Shown: one piece after another, positions 1-6,975 of the stretch
Position numbering within the stretch: the first letter of the stretch is position 1
How the letters are laid out: each line of letters opens with the position of its first letter
Assembly (NCBI GenBank): GCA_944323585.1
Contig: CALUTA010000026.1
Span: 1 to 14,192, forward strand
Direction of reading: 5' to 3'
From: Candidatus Gastranaerophilales bacterium
GTDB taxonomy: Bacteria; Cyanobacteriota; Vampirovibrionia; Gastranaerophilales; Gastranaerophilaceae
DNA: 14,192 nucleotides
Program-made: the position numbers and the translations under genes
Notes under the pieces: generated by a model
Database searches by the model: none
The model's input: the letters and a program-made list of their open reading frames with translations, nothing else
Told to the model about the DNA's origin: nothing

Positions 1-68
1 GGCTGCTGCGGGTAAGGTCGGATTGTCGGGTGCATCAAGACCCTGTCTGTAAACGTTCCTTCAAGCAT
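1..68 (-). other. Left-edge stretch after rnpA; open frame of unknown identity
   Basis: On the minus strand the rnpA stop (TGA) overlaps an ATG at 68-66 (TGATG), and the frame stays open for 22 codons to the window edge, beginning MLEGTFTDRVLM. In most bacteria yidD or yidC follows rnpA, and such an overlap would fit translational coupling. The visible residues, however, match neither the hydrophobic start of YidD nor that of YidC. The same DNA contains a 10-mer (AGGTCGGATT at 15-24) that recurs in the repeat island at 9120-9129, plus a small GGGT/ACCC inverted repeat at 28-31/40-43, so it may equally be an intergenic repeat. I cannot decide between the two. Confidence 0.25.
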
Positions 69-421
69 CAGAGTTTCTCCAGAAGGCTTTTTACAATAGT
101 TTGAATTTCATTCATTGATTTTCCAAGTGCCTTTTCGCCCCCAACAAAAATAAGGGACATGTATTGTTGAGAGTTGGCGGTGCGGCCTGATTTCAGAAGA
201 AGTCTGTAGCTTTCTCTCATAAGTCTTTTCAGGCGGTTTCTTTTGACAGAGCGTTTGTGAGTTTTTTTTGATACGACAAAACCGGTTTTTGTTGCAATCT
301 CCGGTTCAGGTTTCTTTTTGCCGGCAAAAAGGGTTACACCGCCTTTGTGGAAGGAGTTTTTAATTCTGTATGTGGCAGAGAATGCTGCTTTGTTTTTTAA
401 TCTAAATTGTTTTGGTAACAT
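68..421 (-). CDS. rnpA: Ribonuclease P protein component
   Basis: This is the basic protein subunit of RNase P, which binds the catalytic RNA and the 5' leader of precursor tRNA during tRNA maturation. The 117-residue product has the usual length. It carries the family's N-terminal pattern (LPKQFRLKNKAAF, residues 2-14) and the diagnostic basic RNR block (KRSVKRNRLKRLMRE, about residues 56-70). It lies 109 bp downstream of rpmH on the same strand, the standard bacterial order. The ATG at 421 has only a weak upstream purine stretch (GTGAGA), which would suit low translation compared with L34. A strong hairpin sits in the rpmH-rnpA gap. The identification is secure. Confidence 0.95.
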   Translation of the reverse strand: MLPKQFRLKNKAAFSATYRIKNSFHKGGVTLFAGKKKPEPEIATKTGFVVSKKTHKRSVKRNRLKRLMRESYRLLLKSGRTANSQQYMSLIFVGGEKALGKSMNEIQTIVKSLLEKL

Positions 422-441
422 AATTTAATTTTTCTCACAAC

Positions 442-478
442 AACACAGCACGTCTGAAATATTTCGACCTGCTGTGTT
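442..478. terminator. Strong hairpin between rpmH and rnpA
   Basis: Perfect 9-bp arms AACACAGCA (442-450) and TGCTGTGTT (470-478) enclose a 19-nt loop that has further internal pairing. A T-rich tail (ATTTTTAT) follows on the plus strand, so as a terminator it faces rightward. Read on the minus strand, in the direction of rpmH-rnpA, the stem is followed by GTTGTGAG, which is a poor U-tract. In the operon transcript it is therefore more likely a partial attenuator, a processing site or a stabilising hairpin that lowers rnpA output relative to rpmH. The structure is visible; the role is inferred. Confidence 0.5.
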
Positions 479-530
479 ATTTTTATAAAATTGCCGTAAT
501 CCCTTCGGGGTTAAGTGGGGTTAGGGGATT

Positions 531-683
531 TTAAGCAAGTTTTTTAGCCTGAATTGCAATTCTGTGGCGGCCTTTAGCACGGCGTCTGTTCAAAACTTCG
601 CGTCCGCCCGGAGTTGCCATTCTTGCTCTGAAGCCGCTTACGTGCTGTCTTTTAATTTTTGTTCCTTCTAGTGTACGTCTCAT
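531..683 (-). CDS. rpmH: 50S ribosomal protein L34
   Basis: L34 is a small, very basic protein of the large ribosomal subunit. The 50-residue product begins MRRTLEGTKIKRQHVSGFRARM and ends in an arginine-rich stretch with KGRHRIA; I recognise this as the cyanobacterial-type L34 pattern. I chose the ATG at 683 because AAAAGGGA lies just upstream on the minus strand and a promoter-like pair (751-723) predicts a transcript starting near 716. An upstream in-frame ATG at 722 would add 13 non-homologous residues and would lie before that predicted start. It is followed by rnpA and is divergent from proC. No dnaA gene or DnaA-box cluster is visible beside it. Confidence 0.95.
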   Translation of the reverse strand: MRRTLEGTKIKRQHVSGFRARMATPGGREVLNRRRAKGRHRIAIQAKKLA

Positions 684-722
684 TTTTTTATTCCCTTTTG
701 TTATTTTTGTCGTATAATTCAA

Positions 723-751
723 ATGTTAAACAAAAAAAACTAAATAGTCAA
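723..751 (-). promoter_or_regulatory. Candidate promoter of rpmH-rnpA
   Basis: On the minus strand TTGACT (751-746) is separated by 17 bp from TAACAT (728-723). That is a good -35 and a fair -10 at ideal spacing. Transcription would begin near 716, about 33 nt before the chosen rpmH ATG, with the AAGGGA ribosome binding site inside the leader. A separate TATAAT on the plus strand at 713-718 could serve proC but lacks a recognisable -35. Confidence 0.45.
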
Positions 752-779
752 CATCAAAGAGGGAGTCAGGTTAAATATT

Positions 780-1595
780 ATGAACAAAACTTTAAAAAAG
801 ATAGGATTTATCGGTTGCGGCAAGATGGCGGGCGCTATTATTGCCGGAATAAAAAGCAGTGACTGTGCAAAAAATCTTCAGCTTAAAGGGTCTGAAGTCA
901 ATTTTGAAATAGCCGAACTTGCTCAAAACAAACTCGGTATTGAAGTTTTGACGGATAACAGACTTCTTGTAATGGACAGCGATATTGTGTTTATTGCGAC
1001 AAAGCCTAATCTTGTCAGAAATATTCTTGAAGAAATAAAGGATGAAATTACACCTGACAAACTTGTGGTGTCAATTGCAGCGGGAGTTTCAATCAATACA
1101 ATAGAATCAATTCTTCCGAATGTCCGAGCCATAAGAGTGATGCCAAACACTCCGGCTCTTGTAAAGGAGGGGATGTTTGCCGCTGCTAAGAATGAATATG
1201 CAGCAGAAGAGGATCTTGAGTTTGTGATGGATTTGCTTTCTTCTATCGGACGGGTAATAGAAGTTGAGGAATCTCAAATTGATATTGTGACGGCGATTTC
1301 AGGTTCAGGGCCTGCGTTTTTCTATAAAGTGATAGAGGATATGGCACGTGCAGGTGAAAAATTGGGGCTTGAATATGACAAATCGCTTCTTCTTGCAACC
1401 CAGACAGCATTGGGTTCAGCCAAAATGGTTCTGAACAGAGGCGAAACTCCGGTTCAAACTTTAATTGATAATGTCGCAACAAAAGGCGGCTGCACATTTG
1501 TCGGAATTCAGACAATGCTGGAAGAAAAGTCTGACAAACTGTTTTTTGATGTAATCGAAAAAACCACTCAAAAAGCGCAAGAACTCGGAAAATAA
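780..1595 (+). CDS. proC: Pyrroline-5-carboxylate reductase
   Basis: This cytoplasmic enzyme carries out the last step of proline synthesis, the NAD(P)H-dependent reduction of pyrroline-5-carboxylate to proline. The 271-residue product is full length. The N-terminal Rossmann motif GFIGCGKMAGAI is at residues 9-20. RVMPNTPALV (near residue 120) and the signature region containing SGSGPAFF and the TKGGCT segment in the C-terminal helical dimerisation domain are all present. The start is preceded by GGGAG at 761-765 and AGG at 768-770. It stands alone on the plus strand, divergent from rpmH. No convincing terminator follows; only a 5-bp hairpin TTGCA/TGCAA is seen just after the stop. Other proline genes (proA, proB) are not in the window. 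Confidence 0.96.
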   Translation: MNKTLKKIGFIGCGKMAGAIIAGIKSSDCAKNLQLKGSEVNFEIAELAQNKLGIEVLTDNRLLVMDSDIVFIATKPNLVRNILEEIKDEITPDKLVVSIAAGVSINTIESILPNVRAIRVMPNTPALVKEGMFAAAKNEYAAEEDLEFVMDLLSSIGRVIEVEESQIDIVTAISGSGPAFFYKVIEDMARAGEKLGLEYDKSLLLATQTALGSAKMVLNRGETPVQTLIDNVATKGGCTFVGIQTMLEEKSDKLFFDVIEKTTQKAQELGK

Positions 1596-1636
1596 TTATT
1601 AAATAGAATTGCACTTATGCAAAGAGGTGTATTTTA

Positions 1637-1777
1637 AGAAAATATGCTGAAATGATTGATGTTTCAACCAAGGATCTCAACATGATTGAAAACAGAAAAG
1701 CCAACCCGACAATTGTTATTGTCATTAAAATCTGTCAGGCGCTAGATATTGAACTTAATACGATCTGGTCAAAATAA
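1637..1777 (+). pseudogene. Decayed XRE-type helix-turn-helix remnant
   Basis: Reading in frame to the TAA at 1775-1777 gives RKYAEMIDVSTKDLNMIENR followed by KANPT and KICQALDIEL. This is the second half of an HTH_3 (Cro/C1-like) DNA-binding domain, including the recognition helix and the conserved P..I.KI...L.IE pattern. The first roughly 25 residues (helix 1 and most of helix 2) are missing. A stop at 1604-1606 closes the frame upstream, and the only in-frame ATG (1652) lies inside the domain, so no intact protein can be made. The pattern resembles the intact regulator at 11881. It lies between convergent proC and the Fe-S gene and looks like a leftover of a lost regulator. The homology is convincing but short. 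Confidence 0.7.
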
Positions 1778-1786
1778 ATTTAATAT

Positions 1787-2878
1787 CTATTCAACGATAA
1801 TATTATCAGCCTGAGCAAGGAAATCAACAACATTCAAAACTTTCGGGTGCCTTTTATGATTAAATCCCCGCAAAATGCCTAAAATACACGCCGGACACGT
1901 TGTCAAAACTACATCAGCGTCTGTTTCAATTATATTTTTTGCCTTGTTGTTTGCAAGTTGGATTGAAAGATTACTGTTTTTCAGCGCAAAACTGCCTGCA
2001 AAACCGCAGCATTCATCAAAATCTTTCATTTCAACATATTCAACATTTTCGCACCTTTTGAACAACCCGGGAATAAATGCGGAGCTTTTTAAATGGCATG
2101 GTTTATGGAAAGTAACTCGTACAGTTTTTTTGAAACCAAACCTGACGTTTTGTTTTGCAAGAAACTCCGCAGCGTTGACAAATTTCGGAGGGGCGGCATC
2201 TTTAAAATATTCTTTTAATGTGCTCTCACAGCTTGCGCAGTCTGTTAAAATATAATCAAAATCACAATCCATTTGCGCAAGGTTTCGCTTTTTTACTTCT
2301 TCATATCTTTCCATATTTCCGCTTGACAAAAAAGGAAGCCCGCAGCAATCAAAGTCATGCTCAATAAGTTCAATATCAAGGTTTTTAAGGATTTTTTTCA
2401 GAGCCATTTCTGATTTTGGATAAATATTATTTACACAGCCCTTGAAATAAAGCAGTTTTGTTTGTGGAGAATTTTTACGGGTGCGGGATACAGCTTCTGA
2501 AGTTTTCGGATGAGTAAGTTGTTTTGCAATTTTCATAAAATTTCCGAAAACAAAATCAGACTCAAGAAATTTTTCTACTTTGCCTGAAAATGTATTTTTA
2601 GCGCATTCATACTTCGCAATGTTAAAAATTTCGCAAACATCAATTCCGCTCGGACAAAAATCTTTGCATTTTCCGCACTTGAGGCACATATCAAGGTATT
2701 TTTCGATGTTTTTGTTAAGTTTTAAATCTCCGTTTAAAACGCCTTCCAGCATAACAAATTTGCCTCTTGAAACGGCACAGTCGTTACCCGTAACCTTATA
2801 TACCGGACATACAGACTGGCAAAGTCCGCATTTTGAGCACCTGTTTATATCATCGGCAAAGTCTTTTAATTCTTTCAT
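1787..2878 (-). CDS. GlcF-like (Fe-S)-binding oxidoreductase subunit, CCG domains
   Basis: This is a likely electron-transfer subunit of the glycolate oxidase GlcF / LutA / HdrB type. Two 4Fe-4S ferredoxin motifs are visible at Cys14, 17, 20, 24 and at Cys65, 68, 71, 75. Two cysteine-rich CCG domains follow: Cys148, Cys178-179, Cys214/217, then Cys261, Cys290-291, Cys328/331. In HdrB-like proteins such CCG motifs bind an additional Fe-S centre. The length of 363 residues is somewhat shorter than typical GlcF (about 400). No FAD-binding partner such as GlcD lies nearby, so the substrate is unknown and I give no symbol. It starts 25 bp after ilvD as the last gene of the operon. No clear Shine-Dalgarno precedes the ATG. 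The family is certain and the specific role is not. Confidence 0.85.
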   Translation of the reverse strand: MKELKDFADDINRCSKCGLCQSVCPVYKVTGNDCAVSRGKFVMLEGVLNGDLKLNKNIEKYLDMCLKCGKCKDFCPSGIDVCEIFNIAKYECAKNTFSGKVEKFLESDFVFGNFMKIAKQLTHPKTSEAVSRTRKNSPQTKLLYFKGCVNNIYPKSEMALKKILKNLDIELIEHDFDCCGLPFLSSGNMERYEEVKKRNLAQMDCDFDYILTDCASCESTLKEYFKDAAPPKFVNAAEFLAKQNVRFGFKKTVRVTFHKPCHLKSSAFIPGLFKRCENVEYVEMKDFDECCGFAGSFALKNSNLSIQLANNKAKNIIETDADVVLTTCPACILGILRGFNHKRHPKVLNVVDFLAQADNIIVE

Positions 2879-2903
2879 AACAATATAATATCACGTAAAA
2901 ATT

Positions 2904-4553
2904 TTAAACAATTGCGCCGTGTGAGGCATCCTGAACATTTCTTGAATATTTGTAAAGGTAGCCGGATTTAACTTTTGGTTCAAACGGTTTTAAATTCTTG
3001 CGTCTGATTTCAAGTTCTTCGTCGCTTACAAGAAGTTCTATTTTTCTGTTCGGGATGTCGATTTTGATTTTGTCTCCGTTTTTAATGAGCGCAATCTCAC
3101 CGCCTTTTGCGGCTTCCGGGCAAATATGTCCGACACAAATTCCTCTTGTTGCTCCGGAAAATCTTCCGTCTGTAATGAGAGCGCAGGATTTGCCAAGACC
3201 TTTCCCGACAAGAAGTGATGTCGGGGCAAGCATTTCCCGCATTCCGGGGCCGCCTGAGGGGCCTTCGTAGCGGATAACTATTACATCCCCTGCTTTAATT
3301 TTGTCATTTTCAAGTGCATTCATTGCTTCTTCTTCACTGTCAAAGGTTACGGCGGTTCCTTCAAATTCCCAGCACTCAGGGGCGACTCCCGAAATCTTTA
3401 TTACACATCCGTCTTTTGCTATGTTGCCGTAAAGCACGCCAAGACCGGCTTCTGTGTATTTGGAATCCTTGTACATAGGGATTATATCCGTATTTATGTA
3501 AGCGTTTTTTGCGATAGTTTTGTTTGTCAGACCGCAGACTGTCGGGGTTTCAGCAAGCAAATCCCCGAGCGACTTTACAACCGCCGGAATTCCGCCGGCG
3601 TTATGAAAATCAGCCATTGTAAGAGTTGAAGACGGATTAATCTTGACGATCTGGTGAACCTTCCGGCTGAGTTTGTCGAAGTCATCTATCGTAATATCAA
3701 GTCCCGCTGCGTTTGCGACCGCCAGAAGATGGAGGAAGGTGTTTGTGGAGCCTCCGAGTGCAAGAGAAGATATAATTGCATTTGTTAAAGATTCTTTTGT
3801 AATTATATCAGACGGTTTTGTGTCTGATTTTATAAGTTCTACGACTTGCATACCGCTTTCGAATGCAATCCTGCGTTTTCTTGATGAAACGGCTGAAGTT
3901 GAAGCGCAATAAGGAAGCGACATACCTAAAATTTCAGTCAGGCAGGCCATTGTGTTAGCCGTGTACATTCCCTGGCATGAGCCTGCCGAAGGACACGATT
4001 CTTCTTCAAGCGCAAGAAGTTCTTCTTCTGTAATTTCACCGTTTCTGAATTTGCCGACAGCTTCAAATGAGCCTGTGACCATTGTTAATTTGTGGTGTTC
4101 TCTGCATTCACCGTCAAGCATAGGCCCTGCGGTTACGATAAGGGAAGGAATATTCAGCCTTAAAGCTCCGATAAGCATTCCTGGAGTAATTTTGTCACAG
4201 TTTGAAAGTAAGACAACTCCGTCAAGCTGATGTGCTGCAGCAACGCTTTCAACACAATCTGCAATCAGGTCGCGGGAAGGCAGGGAATATCTCATTCCGC
4301 TGTGACCCATTGCAATTCCGTCGCAGATTGCTGGAACTCCAAACACAAAAGCCTGTCCGCCTGCTGTGTGGATACCTTTTTCAATTTGCCTTTCAAGATC
4401 TCTCATTCCGATATGACCCGGAACAAGGTCTGAAAAAGAACTCGCTATCCCGATAAAAGGTGCTTTCATGTTTTTTCTGCTTACTCCTGAGGCCATCAAA
4501 AGACCACGGTGAGGAGTTTTTGCAATCCCTGTTTTTATATTGTCGCTTTTCAT
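2904..4553 (-). CDS. ilvD: Dihydroxy-acid dehydratase
   Basis: This Fe-S enzyme of branched-chain amino acid synthesis dehydrates 2,3-dihydroxy-3-methylbutanoate (and the methylpentanoate homologue) to the 2-oxo acids that lead to valine, leucine and isoleucine. The 549-residue product matches the shorter IlvD form. Visible signatures are CDKITPGM (Cys119), CPSAGSCQGMYTANTM (Cys187, Cys193), GPSGGPGMREM and the C-terminal DGRFSGATRG segment. At the N-terminus the motif is VPGH (residues 44-47), as in E. coli IlvD, rather than the TPC motif that supplies a third cysteine in the [2Fe-2S] subgroup. The ATG has AGGA 8 nt upstream and lies 4 bp after the NagA-like gene. Other ilv genes are not in the window. 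Confidence 0.96.
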   Translation of the reverse strand: MKSDNIKTGIAKTPHRGLLMASGVSRKNMKAPFIGIASSFSDLVPGHIGMRDLERQIEKGIHTAGGQAFVFGVPAICDGIAMGHSGMRYSLPSRDLIADCVESVAAAHQLDGVVLLSNCDKITPGMLIGALRLNIPSLIVTAGPMLDGECREHHKLTMVTGSFEAVGKFRNGEITEEELLALEEESCPSAGSCQGMYTANTMACLTEILGMSLPYCASTSAVSSRKRRIAFESGMQVVELIKSDTKPSDIITKESLTNAIISSLALGGSTNTFLHLLAVANAAGLDITIDDFDKLSRKVHQIVKINPSSTLTMADFHNAGGIPAVVKSLGDLLAETPTVCGLTNKTIAKNAYINTDIIPMYKDSKYTEAGLGVLYGNIAKDGCVIKISGVAPECWEFEGTAVTFDSEEEAMNALENDKIKAGDVIVIRYEGPSGGPGMREMLAPTSLLVGKGLGKSCALITDGRFSGATRGICVGHICPEAAKGGEIALIKNGDKIKIDIPNRKIELLVSDEELEIRRKNLKPFEPKVKSGYLYKYSRNVQDASHGAIV

Positions 4554-4557
4554 AAGA

Positions 4558-5463
4558 TTATCCTATTTGAACTTTTTCTATATTCCAGTTTTCATCCCAT
4601 TCAATATAGCCGTTAAGATTTACGTTGTGGTATATATACGGATTTTCTATAAATTGCGGATTGAAAAGTTTTATTGAATGAAGTCTTTTTATTATATCCG
4701 GCAAAAGTGCTGTGCTTCCGGCAATAGTTCCGGCTTTTGAGGTCGCTTTAATACCGTCATAATAAATTTTTTCACCTGCAAATATCATTTCCGTCTTGTT
4801 GCTTTTTGTAATCGGCAGACTGTCGCTTATCAGAATTATTTTTTCGGCCGGTTTTATCCGGAATACAAGTTTAAGCGCATCATCTGATACATGGATTCCG
4901 TCGCAAATTATTTCTGTGTATATGAAATCATTAATCAGGGCTGACAATGCAGTTGAAACTCCTCTGTGCGCAATTCCGCTCATAGCGTTGAAAAGATGGG
5001 TAACTCCTCTGCATCCGTTTAAGTGTCCGCTTATGCAGTGTCCTGCCTGAACTTTTACCCCTTTATTCCATAGATACATAATAAGTCCGTCGTCAAATTC
5101 AGGGGCAAGAGTTACTATTTTAATGAAAGGGTCTTCTATCATCTGATAATTTTCGATTGTTGGTTTGAGAAAATATTTCGGGTTATGGACCCCGCATTTT
5201 TCAACGTTAAGAAAGATGCCTTCCATATGAATGCCTAGTATTTTCGCCATATCAGGTGTTTGTTTTTGGGCTGCTTTTTTAATTACCTCAATTTGATGTT
5301 TGATATTCATAATATTATCAGTTACGAGTGTCGGAAAAATTCCTCCAATTCCGTACTTTGTAATTTCTTTAGTAAGATAAAGAATATCATCATGAGTTGC
5401 TGTGTTAAAATCAATCCCAAATGCTCCGTGGGAGTGTTGTTCTATCAAAAGTTTTGTCTTCAT
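4558..5463 (-). CDS. Short NagA-like amidohydrolase (N-acetylglucosamine-6-phosphate deacetylase family)
   Basis: This belongs to the metal-dependent amidohydrolase superfamily and most resembles NagA, which removes acetate from N-acetylglucosamine-6-phosphate in amino-sugar recycling. NagA motifs appear in order: EQHSHG (His10, His12), GIHMEG (Glu81, metal ligand), AGHC (His142), THLFNAM (His156), CDGIHV (His191), ISDS (Asp214, catalytic) and AGSTALL. At 301 residues it is well short of the usual 370-390. The chain begins only 9 residues before the HxH motif, so the N-terminal strands of the usual beta-sandwich are absent, and the C-terminal part is compact. The start overlaps the murE stop by 4 bp (ATGA), which argues that the short start is real and translation is coupled. 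The substrate could be a different cell-wall-derived amino sugar. Family is secure, exact substrate is not. Confidence 0.8.
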   Translation of the reverse strand: MKTKLLIEQHSHGAFGIDFNTATHDDILYLTKEITKYGIGGIFPTLVTDNIMNIKHQIEVIKKAAQKQTPDMAKILGIHMEGIFLNVEKCGVHNPKYFLKPTIENYQMIEDPFIKIVTLAPEFDDGLIMYLWNKGVKVQAGHCISGHLNGCRGVTHLFNAMSGIAHRGVSTALSALINDFIYTEIICDGIHVSDDALKLVFRIKPAEKIILISDSLPITKSNKTEMIFAGEKIYYDGIKATSKAGTIAGSTALLPDIIKRLHSIKLFNPQFIENPYIYHNVNLNGYIEWDENWNIEKVQIG

Positions 5464-6971
5464 ATTACGCTTCCCTCAAATACTTTTTTGGCTTCTTCTC
5501 TATCATCAAAGTGGATTGTGCGGTCTTTTAATATCTGGTAATCTTCATGACCTTTACCTGCAATAATAACAACATCATTGTTGCCTGCAATTGTTTTTAA
5601 TAAAGCTATTGCGTGTCCTCTGTCAGGTTCTACAGTTACGGTTTCTGTATTTACGTTTTTAAGTCCCGCAATAATGTCTGTTATAATCTGCTGCGGGTCT
5701 TCGCTTCTCGGGTTGTCGCTTGTAATAATAATTTTGTCTGCAATTCTTTCAGCGATTGCACCCATTTTAGGCCTTTTGGTGGCATCTCTGTCCCCGCCGC
5801 AGCCAAAAAGACAAATTAATTTACCGTCTTTTGGGGTAATTTCTCTTGCTGAATTAAGTACGTTTTCAAGTCCGTCGGGTGTGTGGGCATAATCTACTAT
5901 TACAAGCGGTTTTTTAACCACAACTTCAAACCTTCCTGCAACCCCTTTTACGTTTTCAAGTGCTTTTAATGCGGTTTGAACGTCAATTCCCATAGCTATT
6001 GATGCCGTAACTGCCGCTAAAACATTGTAAACGCTGAACATTCCGTTCATGTGAAGATTTACTTTGTAAATGCTTTCGCCCTCACTTGAAGCTGCATCTG
6101 AGAGGATTTTATTTTTGACAACAAGAGTAAATTCTGCGCCGTTAAGAGAAAAATTAATATCTTTTGCTATGACATCAGCAGCTTTTTTAACACCGTAAGT
6201 GTATTTTCTGACACCTTCGGGGATTACGCTTAAGAATTTTTCTGCATAACTGTCATCATTGTTAATCACTGCAAAATCACCTTCAGCAAGATGTTTGAAA
6301 AGCAGAGCTTTAGCTTCAAAATAATTTTCCATTGTAATATGGTAGTCAAGATGATCCTGAGTAAGGTTTGTAAATACTGCTCCGTTAAACTGGCATCCGC
6401 CGACACGGTTTTGCTCAAGAGCGTGCGAGCTTACTTCCATAACAACATTGTCAATTTTTTCAACATCTTTAATCATTCTTAAAGTTGCCTGAAGTTCAGG
6501 AGCCTGCGGGGTTGTGTGTTTTGCATCCCGATATTCGCCGTTTGATGAAAGTTTGTAGCCTAAAGTGCCTATTAAAGCGCATTTCTGACCGTTTTCTTCC
6601 AAAATCTTCTGGATAAGATGGGTCACTGTTGTTTTGCCGTTTGTGCCGGTAATTCCGATAAGATTGATGCCTTTTGAGGGGCTTGAATAAAATCTGTCTG
6701 CAATGTCTGCAATCTTATGTCTGGTTGAGGAAACCACAATTTGCGGAATTTTGCCCGCTTCTACTGCGTGTTCGACAAGAAGCGCAACAGCTCCGTTTTC
6801 GATTGCGTTTTTTGCATATTCATGTCCGTCTGTGTATTCGCCCGTAAGGCATACAAAAATATCTCCGGGTTTTGTGGTTTTTGAATTATATGAAATTCCT
6901 GTTATTTCTACGTTTTTAAAGTTTATTAAATCTTTGTAATCCAAATGCTCAATGAGTTCATCAAGTTTCAT
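5460..6971 (-). CDS. murE: UDP-MurNAc-tripeptide synthetase (meso-diaminopimelate-adding)
   Basis: MurE adds the third residue of the peptidoglycan stem peptide to UDP-MurNAc-L-Ala-D-Glu in the cytoplasm, using ATP. Counting from the longer possible start, the P-loop GITGTNGKTT is near residues 110-119, HTTP near 156-159, the presumed carbamylated lysine in YFEAKALLF at 225, and DNPR at 423-426. DNPR marks specificity for meso-diaminopimelate rather than lysine. I chose the ATG at 6971. The SD sequence AAAGGAG sits immediately against the alternative ATG at 6983, too close to use, but 12 nt before the ATG at 6971. That SD lies in the last codons of the upstream PBP gene, so translation is probably coupled. 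If 6983 is used, the protein is 507 residues. Confidence 0.95.
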   Translation of the reverse strand: MKLDELIEHLDYKDLINFKNVEITGISYNSKTTKPGDIFVCLTGEYTDGHEYAKNAIENGAVALLVEHAVEAGKIPQIVVSSTRHKIADIADRFYSSPSKGINLIGITGTNGKTTVTHLIQKILEENGQKCALIGTLGYKLSSNGEYRDAKHTTPQAPELQATLRMIKDVEKIDNVVMEVSSHALEQNRVGGCQFNGAVFTNLTQDHLDYHITMENYFEAKALLFKHLAEGDFAVINNDDSYAEKFLSVIPEGVRKYTYGVKKAADVIAKDINFSLNGAEFTLVVKNKILSDAASSEGESIYKVNLHMNGMFSVYNVLAAVTASIAMGIDVQTALKALENVKGVAGRFEVVVKKPLVIVDYAHTPDGLENVLNSAREITPKDGKLICLFGCGGDRDATKRPKMGAIAERIADKIIITSDNPRSEDPQQIITDIIAGLKNVNTETVTVEPDRGHAIALLKTIAGNNDVVIIAGKGHEDYQILKDRTIHFDDREEAKKVFEGSVI

Positions 6972-6975
6972 TTTT

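Noticed and set aside
684..722. Longer rpmH start at 722
   Set aside because: The 13 added residues are not L34-like. AAAAGGGA precedes the ATG at 683, and the predicted transcript begins after 722.
422..779. Replication origin near rpmH
   Set aside because: rpmH often adjoins dnaA and oriC, but no DnaA-box cluster, AT-rich unwinding repeats or dnaA gene is present. The neighbour is proC.
1596..1636. Rho-independent terminator after proC
   Set aside because: Only a 5-bp stem TTGCA/TGCAA is present, followed by AGAGGTG rather than a T-tract.
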